Positions 52,218 to 62,789 of a stretch of DNA of 64,000 bases are shown here, in pieces. A model generated the notes under the pieces. The model was given only the letters and a program-made list of their open reading frames with translations, had not been told where the DNA came from and made no database searches. The position numbers and the translations under genes were made by a program. Position 1 is the first letter of the stretch, and the number at the start of each line of letters is the position of its first letter. This stretch comes from Paraburkholderia adhaesiva (lineage in GTDB: Bacteria; Pseudomonadota; Gammaproteobacteria; Burkholderiales; Burkholderiaceae), in the NCBI RefSeq assembly GCF_021390575.1, contig NZ_JAJEJQ010000001.1, positions 1,402,501 to 1,466,500 on the forward strand. The letters are read 5' to 3'.

Positions 52218-52294
52218 GGAGCGGTAGTTCAGTTGGTTAGAATACCGGCCTGTCACGCCGGGGGTCGCGGGTTCGAGTCCCGTCCGCTCCGCCA
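52218..52294 (+). tRNA. tRNA-Asp (anticodon GUC), copy 1
   Basis: A 77-base tRNA. The acceptor stem is GGAGCGG with CCGCTCC, then G and encoded CCA. The anticodon stem CCGGC/GCCGG encloses CTGTCAC, giving anticodon GTC. It is identical to the second copy at 52517. A terminator-like hairpin follows. Confidence 0.97.
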
Positions 52295-52298
52295 GATG

Positions 52299-52334
52299 AA
52301 GCCCGTTCAGGCTATAACTTGAGCGGGCTTTTTA
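52299..52334 (+). terminator. Terminator-like hairpin after the first tRNA-Asp
   Basis: AGCCCGTTCA pairs with TGAGCGGGCT (one G-U pair) across a loop and is followed by five T residues. It may stop part of the transcripts before the second tRNA pair. Confidence 0.7.
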
Positions 52335-52364
52335 GTTAAAGTTGTAGAGGCGTTAGCCTGTGTT

Positions 52365-52440
52365 GTCCCCTTCGTCTAGAGGCCTAGGACATCACCCTTT
52401 CACGGTGAGTACAGGGGTTCGAATCCCCTAGGGGACGCCA
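52365..52440 (+). tRNA. tRNA-Glu (anticodon UUC), copy 2
   Basis: A 76-base tRNA identical in sequence to the copy at 52056, with the same acceptor stem, loop CTTTCAC and encoded CCA. It begins the second half of a tandem Glu-Asp duplication. Confidence 0.97.
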
Positions 52441-52516
52441 AAATTCGAGTGGCGCCAAGCAGTACGGCGACACAGCCATCGGGAATCGACCGACGCCCGA
52501 AGGTAGAAGCAGGACT

Positions 52517-52593
52517 GGAGCGGTAGTTCAGTTGGTTAGAATACCGGCCTGTCACGCCGGGGGTCGCGGGTTCGAGTCCCGTCCGCTCCGCCA
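52517..52593 (+). tRNA. tRNA-Asp (anticodon GUC), copy 2
   Basis: A 77-base tRNA identical in sequence to the copy at 52218. A strong terminator follows within 10 bases and closes the cluster. Confidence 0.97.
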
Positions 52594-52601
52594 GACGAAC
52601 G

Positions 52602-52633
52602 AAGCCCACTGAAATTTTTCAGTGGGCTTTTTT
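52602..52633 (+). terminator. Terminator at the end of the tRNA cluster
   Basis: A perfect 13-bp stem (52602-52614 with 52617-52629) with a tiny loop is followed by a T-rich run. It ends the tRNA transcript 124 bases before the GNAT gene. Confidence 0.92.
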
Positions 52634-52756
52634 CTTTTGTGCCGCTGTTTTCTCGCCATTTCCCCTTCGTCCGGCTGTACGGACAAACGGCCATTGTCGG
52701 CGCGCGCGCGGTATCGTAGCGTAGTCGAGACTTTCCCATCCTCGCTGGCGCATTCC

Positions 52757-53221
52757 ATGTTTGCTCCGAACGATATCCCATCGCGTTTCCAGCTGCGCCA
52801 CGCCACCATGGACGACTTCGAGTTCGCCGAGGCGCTAACGCGCAACAACATGGGCGGCTACTATCGGCGACATCATCTCATCTGGCGCGGCGATCTTTTT
52901 CTCGCGAGCTACCGCGAATCGGAGAATTTCATTCTCGAACTCGATCGCGAGGCGATTGGCGTTCTGCGCATCACCGAAGAGGGCGATTCGCTGCACATTC
53001 GCGACGTCCAGATCGCCGAGGGCTATCGCGGTCACGGTGCGGGGACTTTTCTGCTCGACATGTCGCATCGCTGGGCGCGCGAGCGCGGGCTGCGCGAATT
53101 ACAGCTGCGCGTGTTCGTCGACAATCCGGCAGCGCGGCTCTATCTGCGTATGGGTTATCGCGTGGCCGGGCCGAGGCTGGCCAGGCTCGGCTCGATACGG
53201 CACATGACGCGGCCGGTCTGA
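52757..53221 (+). CDS. GNAT-family N-acetyltransferase
   Basis: A 154-residue acetyltransferase-fold protein. The acetyl-CoA-binding motif A is in VQIAEGYRGHGAGTFLLDM (R-G-H-G-A-G), and the C-terminal part VFVDNPAARLYLRMGYRVAG fits the GNAT motif B. The substrate is unknown. The ATG at 52757 gives a full domain; an upstream extension of the frame covers the tRNA terminator and is not real. It is convergent with the AraC gene, with only 29 bases between stops. Confidence 0.82.
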   Translation: MFAPNDIPSRFQLRHATMDDFEFAEALTRNNMGGYYRRHHLIWRGDLFLASYRESENFILELDREAIGVLRITEEGDSLHIRDVQIAEGYRGHGAGTFLLDMSHRWARERGLRELQLRVFVDNPAARLYLRMGYRVAGPRLARLGSIRHMTRPV

Positions 53222-53250
53222 GCGCGTTTCATGGGAGCTTTGCACGCGTT

Positions 53251-54243
53251 TTACGTTGTCTCGCCGATCTCGTCCACTTTGTCGCACGTGGCGTCCATCG
53301 AATCGCGCAGCACCGAATCTTCATTCGTTTCGTCGGCCCGGTCGCCCGTGCCGCGCGCAATAAACGCGCGTGGACTCTCTCCCACAGCCCGCCGGAACAT
53401 CGCCGAAAAAGCACTCTGGCTCTGATAGCCGAGCTCCTGAGCGACGATCGCCATCGGCTTCCCCTGATTGAGCAGTGGAATCGCACGTGCGAGCAGCGCC
53501 TGCTGACGCCACTGCGAAAAGCTCACCCCCAGTTCCTGGCGAAACAGGCGCGCGATCGTGCGCGTGCTCGCACCGACGTGCGCGGCCCAGTATTCGAGCG
53601 ATCCGGGCCCGGCGGGGTCGGCGAGTAGCGCCTCGCACAGCGAGCGCAGGCGCTTTTCCTCGGGCATCGGCACCGAGAGCGGCAGCGGCGCGGAGCGCGT
53701 GATTTCGTCGAGCGCGAGCGCGCCAAGCAACCGTTCGCGTACCGGAGCGATGTCGCGCTCGTCGAAAGATGCGATCGTCTCGCGCAGCAGACCGGACACT
53801 TCGACCACACGACAAGCGTCGAGTCCAGGAGGCACCACCGTTTCGTCGACGTAAAGCGTGCGCAGGTACGCGTCCTCGACGATCTGCACTTCGTGCGTCA
53901 CATAAGGCGGAACCCAGATCGCCCGTGAGGGCGGGACCATCCAGGTTGTGCCGGGCGTGGTCATGCGCAGCACGCCGCGCGACGCATACGCGAGCTGCGC
54001 CCACGCGTGCGTGTGCTGAGAGATTCGCACGCCGGCGGCCATCGGGCGCGAGCGTACGCGGACGGGATGCGCGGGCGTGGGCTCGAACTCCGGCGGAATA
54101 TCGGCGACTTCCGCAGCGGGAACGACGGGCATCAGCGGTTGCAGGGACATGGGGTGGAACGCGAAGCGCGGCGAGTGACGTTGGCGGCTCGCGGACATTT
54201 TAGGCGCAATCGCTCCGGCAGCGTTGGCGCGCTGTGTTGACAT
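53251..54243 (-). CDS. AraC-family transcriptional regulator with N-terminal cupin domain
   Basis: A regulator of up to 330 residues. The N-terminal half has a cupin-like sensing domain ([20 protein letters not shown]), and the C-terminal 100 residues hold the double helix-turn-helix ([20 protein letters not shown] and [20 protein letters not shown]). The start is uncertain: ATGs at 54243, 54198 and 54150 are all in frame and none has a good ribosome-binding site. It is divergent from the RraA-like gene, 68 bases apart, which it may regulate. The ligand is unknown. Confidence 0.85.
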   Translation of the reverse strand: MSTQRANAAGAIAPKMSASRQRHSPRFAFHPMSLQPLMPVVPAAEVADIPPEFEPTPAHPVRVRSRPMAAGVRISQHTHAWAQLAYASRGVLRMTTPGTTWMVPPSRAIWVPPYVTHEVQIVEDAYLRTLYVDETVVPPGLDACRVVEVSGLLRETIASFDERDIAPVRERLLGALALDEITRSAPLPLSVPMPEEKRLRSLCEALLADPAGPGSLEYWAAHVGASTRTIARLFRQELGVSFSQWRQQALLARAIPLLNQGKPMAIVAQELGYQSQSAFSAMFRRAVGESPRAFIARGTGDRADETNEDSVLRDSMDATCDKVDEIGETT

Positions 54244-54311
54244 GGCGGGGCGCGCGATGGTTTGTGGACAGGCATAATGCTGCCGGTTCGTCATATCGCA
54301 ATGGAGACACC

Positions 54312-54812
54312 ATGAATTTCGCCACTGCCGACCTCTGCGACGCGCACGAAGACCGGCTCGCGGCCGGCACGCTGCGCGTGCTCGATCCCGTGTTCCGCTG
54401 GTTTGGCCGCTCGCAGGCCTTCAGCGGTCCGGCGCTGACCTTGAAAGTCTTCGAGGACAACTCGCTCGTGCGTGCGACGCTGGAGACACCGGGGGCGGGT
54501 CGTGTGCTCGTCGTCGATGGCGGCGGCAGTCTGCGTTGCGCGCTCGTCGGCGGCAATCTCGGCGAACTGGCGCAGAACAATGGCTGGGCGGGCGTCGTCG
54601 TAAACGGCTGCGTGCGCGACTCGCTCGAACTGAATGCGCTCGACGTGGGGATCGTGGCGCTCGCGACTCATCCGCAGCGCAGCTTCCGGCGCGGTGCTGG
54701 CGAGCGCGAGCTGCCGGTGCGTATGCCCGGCGCGACCGTGCGGACCGGTGAATGGATTTACGCCGATAGCGACGGCGTGCTCGTGTCGCACGAGCCGCTT
54801 GGCGCGTCTTGA
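54312..54812 (+). CDS. RraA-family protein
   Basis: A 166-residue protein of the RraA fold. Members either inhibit RNase E or act as 4-hydroxy-4-methyl-2-oxoglutarate/oxaloacetate aldolases. The segments [24 protein letters not shown] and [20 protein letters not shown] match the family. GGAGA precedes the ATG at 54312. E. coli-type RraA is the closest length match, but the two roles cannot be separated from sequence alone. The cyclotransferase-like gene follows after 30 bases. Confidence 0.88.
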   Translation: MNFATADLCDAHEDRLAAGTLRVLDPVFRWFGRSQAFSGPALTLKVFEDNSLVRATLETPGAGRVLVVDGGGSLRCALVGGNLGELAQNNGWAGVVVNGCVRDSLELNALDVGIVALATHPQRSFRRGAGERELPVRMPGATVRTGEWIYADSDGVLVSHEPLGAS

Positions 54813-54842
54813 CGTCGCGCTGTGGTCAAGAGGGACGTAACG

Positions 54843-55244
54843 ATGCGGTACGTGTTCGTCTACGGGACGCTGCGCGCAGGCGAGATCAACGACATCAACG
54901 TTGCGGCGGCGCGTAACGCGATCACGCGGCCCCGCCTGCTCGGGCGGGCGGCGGTGGCGGGGCGATTGTTCGATTTCGGACCGTATCCGGGGATGGTCGC
55001 CGACGCGAACGCGGCGCCCGTACTCGGCGACGTCTACGAGATCGATGACGCGCTCGTGCCGGTGCTCGACGAAATCGAGGAGGTGTATCCGGGCGTGCCG
55101 GGGCTCTTCCTGTCACAGGAGGTCGAAGTCGAGGTCGAGGGGCGGCCGATGGCATGCCTCTTTTATCCGGTCGTGCGCGAGCGGGCAGATGGACGTCCGG
55201 AGATCCATTGCGGCGACTGGGTGGCGCATCGGCTGGCACGCTGA
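54843..55244 (+). CDS. Gamma-glutamylcyclotransferase-like (AIG2) protein
   Basis: A 133-residue protein of the GGCT/AIG2 fold. The N-terminal YVFVYGTLRAGEIN carries the substrate-loop motif YGTLR, and a Glu in VLDEIEEVYPG is the expected catalytic acid. Such enzymes release 5-oxoproline from gamma-glutamyl compounds; the actual substrate is unknown. The ATG at 54843 follows a GAGGGA sequence. It ends at a bidirectional terminator shared with aceB. Confidence 0.85.
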   Translation: MRYVFVYGTLRAGEINDINVAAARNAITRPRLLGRAAVAGRLFDFGPYPGMVADANAAPVLGDVYEIDDALVPVLDEIEEVYPGVPGLFLSQEVEVEVEGRPMACLFYPVVRERADGRPEIHCGDWVAHRLAR

Positions 55245-55280
55245 GGCCGGCGCCTCGCGTCCACGGACGCCAGATGAATA

Positions 55281-55317
55281 AAAGCCCGGCGGATCGAAAT
55301 CCGCCGGGCTTTTTTTT
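55281..55317. terminator. Bidirectional terminator between the cyclotransferase-like gene and aceB
   Basis: A perfect 14-bp stem (55281-55294 with 55299-55312, loop CGAA) is flanked by A residues on the left and eight T residues on the right. It serves both convergent genes. Confidence 0.93.
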
Positions 55318-55347
55318 GACGTTACGCGTAATGCGGTCAGCCGGTCG

Positions 55348-56940
55348 TTAGATCTCTTCGTAAAGCGGCAGCGTCAGGAACTCGACGAAGTTCTCGGACG
55401 TCGACATCTGTTCGAAGATCTGCGAAGCGCGCACGTAGGGCTTCGTGTCGCCTCCCACCACGGCCTTCACCTTGTCCAGTTCTTGCGGGATCAATTCGCG
55501 CACGAATTCTGCCGTGACCTTGCGGCCGTCTTCGAGCTTCCCCTTCGGTGAACGGATCCACTGCCACACCTGCGAGCGTGAGATTTCGGCGGTCGCGGCG
55601 TCTTCCATGAGGTTGTGGATCGGCACGCAGCCATTGCCCGCGAGCCACGAACCGAGGTAGTGGATCCCAACGTTGATGTTGTTGCGCAGTCCAGCTTCGG
55701 TGATTGGTGCCTCTGGACGGAAGTCGAGCAGATCCTTGCCCGCGACGCTGACGTCCGGGCGCTGCTTGCCGATCTGGTTCGGCTTGTCGCCGAGGACCTT
55801 CACAAACTCTTCCATCGCGATCGGCACGAGGCCCGGGTGGGCGACCCAGCCGCCGTCGTAGCCGTCGGTCGCGTCGCGGGCCTTGTCCGAGCGCACGCCG
55901 CCCATCGCCTTGTCGTTCGCCGCAGCGTCGTTCTTGATCGGGATGAGCGCGCTCATGCCGCCGATCGCCGGTGCGTTGCGGCGGTGGCAGGTCTTGAGTA
56001 GTTCCAGCGCGTAGGCGCGCATGAACGGCACGTTCATCGTGATCTGCGAGCGGTCCGCGAGGCAGAAGTCCTTGTCGTTCTTGAACTTCTTGATCGCCGA
56101 GAAGATGTAGTCCCAGCGGCCCGCGTTCAGGCCTGAGCTGTGCTCGCGCAGTTCGTAGAGGATCTCGTCCATCTCGAATGCGGCGAGGATCGTTTCGACG
56201 AGCACGGTCGCGCGGATAATGCCGCGCGGAATGCCCACGGCCTCCTGGGCGGCCACGAAGATGTCATTCCACAGGCGCGCTTCGAGGTGACTTTCCATCT
56301 TCGGCAGATAGAAGTACGGGCCGCTGCCGCGCGCGATCAACTCCTTCGCGTTGTGCGTCAGATAGAGCGCGAAATCGAAGATGCCGCCCGAGACGCGCTG
56401 GCCGTCCACCGTGACGTGCTTCTCGTCGAGATGCCAGCCGCGCGGACGCACGATCAGCGTCGCGACCTTGTCGTTGAGCTTGTACGACTTGCCGTTCTGT
56501 TCCAGCGAGATCGTGCGGCGAATGGCGTCCTTGAGGTTGATCTGGCCGGTGATCTGGTTGTCCCAGTTCGGCGCGTTCGAATCCTCGAAGTCGGTCATGT
56601 AGGCATCGGCACCCGAGTTCAGCGCGTTGATGATCATCTTGCGCTCGACCGGACCCGTGATTTCGACACGGCGGCATTCGAGATCCTTCGGCAGAGCCGC
56701 GATCTTCCAGTCGCCTTCGCGGATCGACTTCGTCTCTGCGAGGAAGTCCGGGCGCTCGCCCGCGTCGAGGCGCCGGGTGCGTTCGACGCGCGCCTTGAGC
56801 AGTTCCTGACGACGCGGCTCGAATGCGCGGTGCAGCTTCGCGACGAGGGCGAGCGCCTCGGACGTGAGGATCGTTTCGAAGCCGGGCTTGATCTCGGCCG
56901 AGATCTGAATGCCCTGCGGCAGTTGCAGCGTGTTTGACAT
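55348..56940 (-). CDS. aceB: Malate synthase A
   Basis: AceB condenses glyoxylate and acetyl-CoA to malate in the glyoxylate shunt. From the ATG at 56940, which follows a strong AAAGGAG, the protein has 530 residues. Malate synthase signatures are present (DFEDSNAPNWDN, VATLIVRPRGWHLDEKHV, RWDYIFSAIKKF and DGGWVAHPGLVP). It is the A form. With aceA 1.4 kb away on the same strand it completes the shunt. Confidence 0.97.
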   Translation of the reverse strand: MSNTLQLPQGIQISAEIKPGFETILTSEALALVAKLHRAFEPRRQELLKARVERTRRLDAGERPDFLAETKSIREGDWKIAALPKDLECRRVEITGPVERKMIINALNSGADAYMTDFEDSNAPNWDNQITGQINLKDAIRRTISLEQNGKSYKLNDKVATLIVRPRGWHLDEKHVTVDGQRVSGGIFDFALYLTHNAKELIARGSGPYFYLPKMESHLEARLWNDIFVAAQEAVGIPRGIIRATVLVETILAAFEMDEILYELREHSSGLNAGRWDYIFSAIKKFKNDKDFCLADRSQITMNVPFMRAYALELLKTCHRRNAPAIGGMSALIPIKNDAAANDKAMGGVRSDKARDATDGYDGGWVAHPGLVPIAMEEFVKVLGDKPNQIGKQRPDVSVAGKDLLDFRPEAPITEAGLRNNINVGIHYLGSWLAGNGCVPIHNLMEDAATAEISRSQVWQWIRSPKGKLEDGRKVTAEFVRELIPQELDKVKAVVGGDTKPYVRASQIFEQMSTSENFVEFLTLPLYEEI

Positions 56941-57594
56941 GATTGCTCCTTTGTCGGTCAGTTTAGGAATGCCTGGGTTAGACGCGTTGCCGGACGGGGA
57001 CGGGTTCGTCACGCACTGGGGCGGGGGCGAGCCGGGGTCCGTTCAGGCGACGCTGCGGTGTAGAGAAGGGCGGCGAGTTTCACCTTGCCGCCGAGGGTGC
57101 CGTGCGGCGCGACGTCGGGTTCTTCGGCGGGCAGACGCTGGCGGTTGATCCAGAAGGTCGTGTTGCCGAACCAGCCGGCACGCGCGACGTCCAGTCGTTC
57201 GAGGAGACGGACACGATCTCGCGCGGTGCCCCGCCGAAGGCGGCCGAGCCGGGCGCGCAGGCTGCGGTGGCGCGGCTCGTCGCCGTGCTCGACGCATTCG
57301 CTGCGCCGCCCATCGGCGTTCATGCGGTGTTTCCGCAGCGCAAGCACTTGCCGTTGCGCGCGTGCTTCTTTTTCGATGTTCTTAAGCATACATACGGTCG
57401 CCCGGGGTACTGGGGCCAGGACTGACGCTTTCGTCTGGCGCGCACGTATGCGCGTTTCCGATATGCGTGGAGACCCGGATGCGCGCCTTGCGCCGGTTTT
57501 TGGCGCACTACAATCGTTTTGATGGCGTTCGGGCGTCGTTCGCCCGCATCGCTGGTATCACCGTCAGTGGCCGCTGCCGACAACGGAGGGCGCC
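56941..57594. other. aceB-usp gap with gene remains
   Basis: This 654-base region between aceB and the universal stress gene holds no intact gene. The left half (about 57009-57240) has coding-like third-position GC bias on the minus strand with a fragment containing GWFGNTTFWINRQRLP; I cannot identify its family. The right half carries a LysR C-terminal relic on the plus strand. A TACAAT at 57509-57514 may be the -10 box of the stress gene. Confidence 0.5.
57258..57425 (+). pseudogene. C-terminal relic of a LysR-family regulator
   Basis: The plus-strand frame ending in TGA at 57423-57425 gives VARLVAVLDAFAAPP followed by VHAVFPQRKHLPLRACFFFD, a close match to the last effector-domain segment of LysR regulators (RLVxVL...P...VYPxRRHLxxxVRxFxD). 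The part upstream in the same frame is not LysR-like and no helix-turn-helix is present nearby, so the rest of the gene appears deleted. The assignment is by pattern memory. Confidence 0.5.
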
Positions 57595-58029
57595 ATGTTC
57601 AAGCACATCCTCGTTCCGACCGACGGCTCGGATCTGTCGAAAAAAGCGATCGACGGCGCGATCGACCTCGCGCGCACCGTTGGGGCGCGCGTCACGGCCT
57701 ACGCCTGTCTTCCGCAATATCCGTACTCACCTTATTCGGATGTCGCGATCGAACCACCCGGCGATTTCCAGACGCGCACTGAACGAGAGGCGCGTACACA
57801 TCTGCAGGAAATCGAGGAGGCGGCGCGAAGCGCGGGCGTGGTCTGCGAGAGCCGAACGAGCGTCCATCCGTCACCGTATCTCGGCATCATCGAAGCTGCC
57901 GAATCCGGTGGCTGCGATGTGATCTTCATGGCTTCGCATGGCCGACGCGGACTCGGCAGCCTGCTGATCGGCAGCGAGACGCAGCGCGTGCTGACGCATA
58001 CGAAAATTCCGGTGATCGTTTACCGCTGA
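57595..58029 (+). CDS. Universal stress protein UspA family
   Basis: A 144-residue universal stress protein. It begins FKHILVPTDGSDLSKKAID and has the ATP-binding signature GRRGLGSLLIGSETQRVL (G-2x-G-9x-G-S/T type) near the C-terminus, so it probably binds ATP. Such proteins are induced in stress or stationary phase; the exact role is unknown. It lies between aceB and aceA on the opposite strand. GGAGG precedes the ATG. Confidence 0.92.
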   Translation: MFKHILVPTDGSDLSKKAIDGAIDLARTVGARVTAYACLPQYPYSPYSDVAIEPPGDFQTRTEREARTHLQEIEEAARSAGVVCESRTSVHPSPYLGIIEAAESGGCDVIFMASHGRRGLGSLLIGSETQRVLTHTKIPVIVYR

Positions 58030-58358
58030 TGGCCTGACGTGGCCTGGCTTGGCGGGGTGAACCCCAGTCGGCGCATGGGCAAGCTGGTGCGTACCCATGC
58101 GCCTTCCGTGGCTGCGTCCCCGTTGGGCTTCTTTTTAATGCCCAGGTTTCGGGCCGTGGCTCCGGCGGATTGCCGGATCGTGAGGCTGGCCGGATTGTGT
58201 CCGTCCAAGCCGCGGCCTTACCCTGTCCTCCCGTTTTGTCCTGCCTGTCGCGGACATCTGTGATGCACGCCGGGCTGCGCCTGTGGCCAGTGAGCCCCCG
58301 CCAGGGTCACGCTTGCTGGCCACGGCGCCGCCTGACGGCACCGGTGCTGCTAATAGCT
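58030..58358. other. Convergent gap between the stress gene and aceA
   Basis: These 329 bases contain no convincing gene. Several short GC-rich hairpins exist, but none has a clear T-tract in the right direction, so no terminator is called. Confidence 0.4.
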
Positions 58359-59666
<1,308 letters not shown>

Positions 59667-59767
59667 GGTGTGCTCCTTCGTTTGCCCGATAAGTAAGACC
59701 AGTCTGCGTAGCTGACTCGACGATGAGAGACGCTTCGGGTGGATTTCGCGCGTTTCGTTTCGTGAAG

Positions 59768-59779
59768 TCTTATATAAGA
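59768..59779. promoter_or_regulatory. Perfect palindrome TCTTATATAAGA upstream of aceA
   Basis: A perfect 12-bp palindrome lies about 100 bases upstream of the aceA start, in its presumed promoter region. Symmetric sites of this kind are typical of dimeric regulators such as the GntR family. No copy is visible before aceB. Confidence 0.5.
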
Positions 59780-59981
59780 GTCTAGGGAAATCGATCTGGG
59801 CGCGACAGGCCGCTGGTGAGGTTTGTTGATTATTTTTAGTTGATTAAAATCAATTGGTTACATGCTGCGTTTCGCGATGAGAAATACAATTTCCCATGTT
59901 GCAATAGCGCGCTTTGTGCCACGCAGCACGATTTTTTACCAAGCAAAAATTTTTTTCGTATCGTGAAACGACGGTGGAGAC

Positions 59982-60013
59982 AAAAAAAGACCGGTGACTA
60001 AGCACCGGTCTTT
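59982..60013 (-). terminator. Terminator downstream of the helicase gene
   Basis: On the minus strand an 11-bp stem (AAAGACCGGTG with its complement, six-base loop) runs into seven T residues. It ends transcripts of the DEAD-box gene that stops at 60075. Confidence 0.9.
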
Positions 60014-60074
60014 CAGGAGTCGCTACGGGAGCAGGGCGCAAAAAGCGCTGCCGTGCTCCCGGGAGTGGTTGCGA

Positions 60075-61814
<1,740 letters not shown>

Positions 61815-62338
61815 GAAAATCCTTGGTGAAACAGGAAATAGAACGTCGGCGCCAATCGGCATACCCAAGTCGTCGGATTTTGCAAACAAATCGAAAAACG
61901 GGGGCAACCCGCCACGTGGCAGGTTTTCGTTAGAAGCTGTTTCGGATGCGGCGCACCGGAACTGGTTTGCCGCCAGCCTGAGACAAGACAGCCTCTACGT
62001 GGAAGAGGCCAAGGCAGGAGGGGACAGGTTCTAAACTGGATTGGAGCTTAACGCTACGAGGCGCCAGGCTGGCCCGCCCAGTCTGAACTGGGTGGCCGGA
62101 ACGCGGCGCAGCGCAAATTATATCCGGTTTTGTTGCGCTGCGCCAGAGTGATGCACCGGCAAGGGATTGCCTCGCGCCGTGGGCGGTGGCAAGCGTACGC
62201 GGTCAGTTTGGGGTCAGAGACGTTGCTCGTGCGCGGTAAGCGACACGAAGTCACGACGAGGTCGCGGCAGCCGTCGCGGTGCCGTCTGGCGTCCGGAAGC
62301 TTGCCGCGTAGGGGGCTCGCCGCCGGACGCAAGGGCAA
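61815..62338. other. Gap between rhlE and the acyl-CoA-binding protein gene
   Basis: These 524 bases hold no convincing gene. They contain a hairpin at 62071-62098 (CCCAGT/ACTGGG plus an outer stem) and a striking 12-bp inverted repeat around a -10 element (62105-62144), both described elsewhere. The region probably carries the long leader and promoter of rhlE. Confidence 0.45.
62105..62144 (-). promoter_or_regulatory. 12-bp inverted repeat enclosing a -10 element (rhlE promoter region)
   Basis: GGCGCAGCGCAA (62105-62116) and TTGCGCTGCGCC (62133-62144) are perfect complements. The 16-base AT-rich loop contains TATAAT on the minus strand, the direction of rhlE. A repressor bound to the arms could block this promoter. 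The -35 region is weak. Confidence 0.5.
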
Positions 62339-62608
62339 TCAGCTTGCGGTGCCGCTCTTGAGCGATTCGACCAGCTCGACGTACTGCTGCTTTGCCGCGT
62401 CCTGCGAAGTGCCTTGCAGCGCGGACCACGCTTCGTACTTGTACTTGCCGACAATGTCGGTGAAACCGGGCTTGTCGCCCTGGACGTCGCCTTTCGTGGC
62501 CTGCTTGTAGAGCGCATAGAGGCGCAGCAGCGTCAGATTGCCCGGACGCTCGGGCAGTTGCTGCACTTCTTCGTGCGCTTTCTCGAACAGGGCGTTGATA
62601 TCGCTCAT
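62339..62608 (-). CDS. Acyl-CoA-binding protein
   Basis: An 89-residue protein of the ACBP fold that binds medium and long-chain acyl-CoA esters. Signature segments are LYALYKQATKGD and GKYKYEAWSAL, with the conserved Tyr, Lys and Trp residues lining the CoA site. The length is normal. Such proteins are common in eukaryotes but occur in few bacterial groups, including Burkholderiales. The ATG is at 62608. It is divergent from tsaB. Confidence 0.92.
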   Translation of the reverse strand: MSDINALFEKAHEEVQQLPERPGNLTLLRLYALYKQATKGDVQGDKPGFTDIVGKYKYEAWSALQGTSQDAAKQQYVELVESLKSGTAS

Positions 62609-62776
62609 CGATGTTTCTCCACTCGTTTAATCGGAACCGCGGCGATAGTAGCAGCACGCCCCGCGGTTATGCTGGAACGATTCCTCCAGAGCGGCCGGTC
62701 TGGTGCCAGGCAACGGACGAAGAGCGCGCGAACGCACGGACCATGCCCGGCACGGGACCGCGAGGGGGCGCCGCAT

Positions 62777-62782
62777 TACAAT
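62777..62782 (+). promoter_or_regulatory. -10 element implying a leaderless tsaB transcript
   Basis: TACAAT ends seven bases before the tsaB ATG, the same spacing as at the gene at 16131. Transcription would begin at or beside the start codon. No Shine-Dalgarno sequence is visible. Confidence 0.4.
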
Positions 62783-62789
62783 AGCGGTC

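Larger units (their letters stand above)
52056..52593 (+). repeat. Tandem duplication of a tRNA-Glu/tRNA-Asp unit
   Basis: Two Glu-Asp units (52056-52294 and 52365-52593) have identical tRNAs. The Glu-Asp spacers differ in length (86 and 76 bases) but share a block GGGAATC(A/G)ACCGACGCCCG about 20 bases before the Asp gene region. The pattern fits duplication followed by gene conversion in the tRNAs and drift in the spacers. Confidence 0.8.
59667..60074. other. aceA upstream region, AT-rich
   Basis: A 408-base gap between two minus-strand genes. It is distinctly AT-rich around 59810-59960. It holds two palindromes that may be operators (TCTTATATAAGA at 59768-59779 and TTGATTAAAATCAA at 59840-59853) and the terminator of the helicase gene. 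A short minus-strand open frame here lacks a recognisable protein. Confidence 0.5.
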
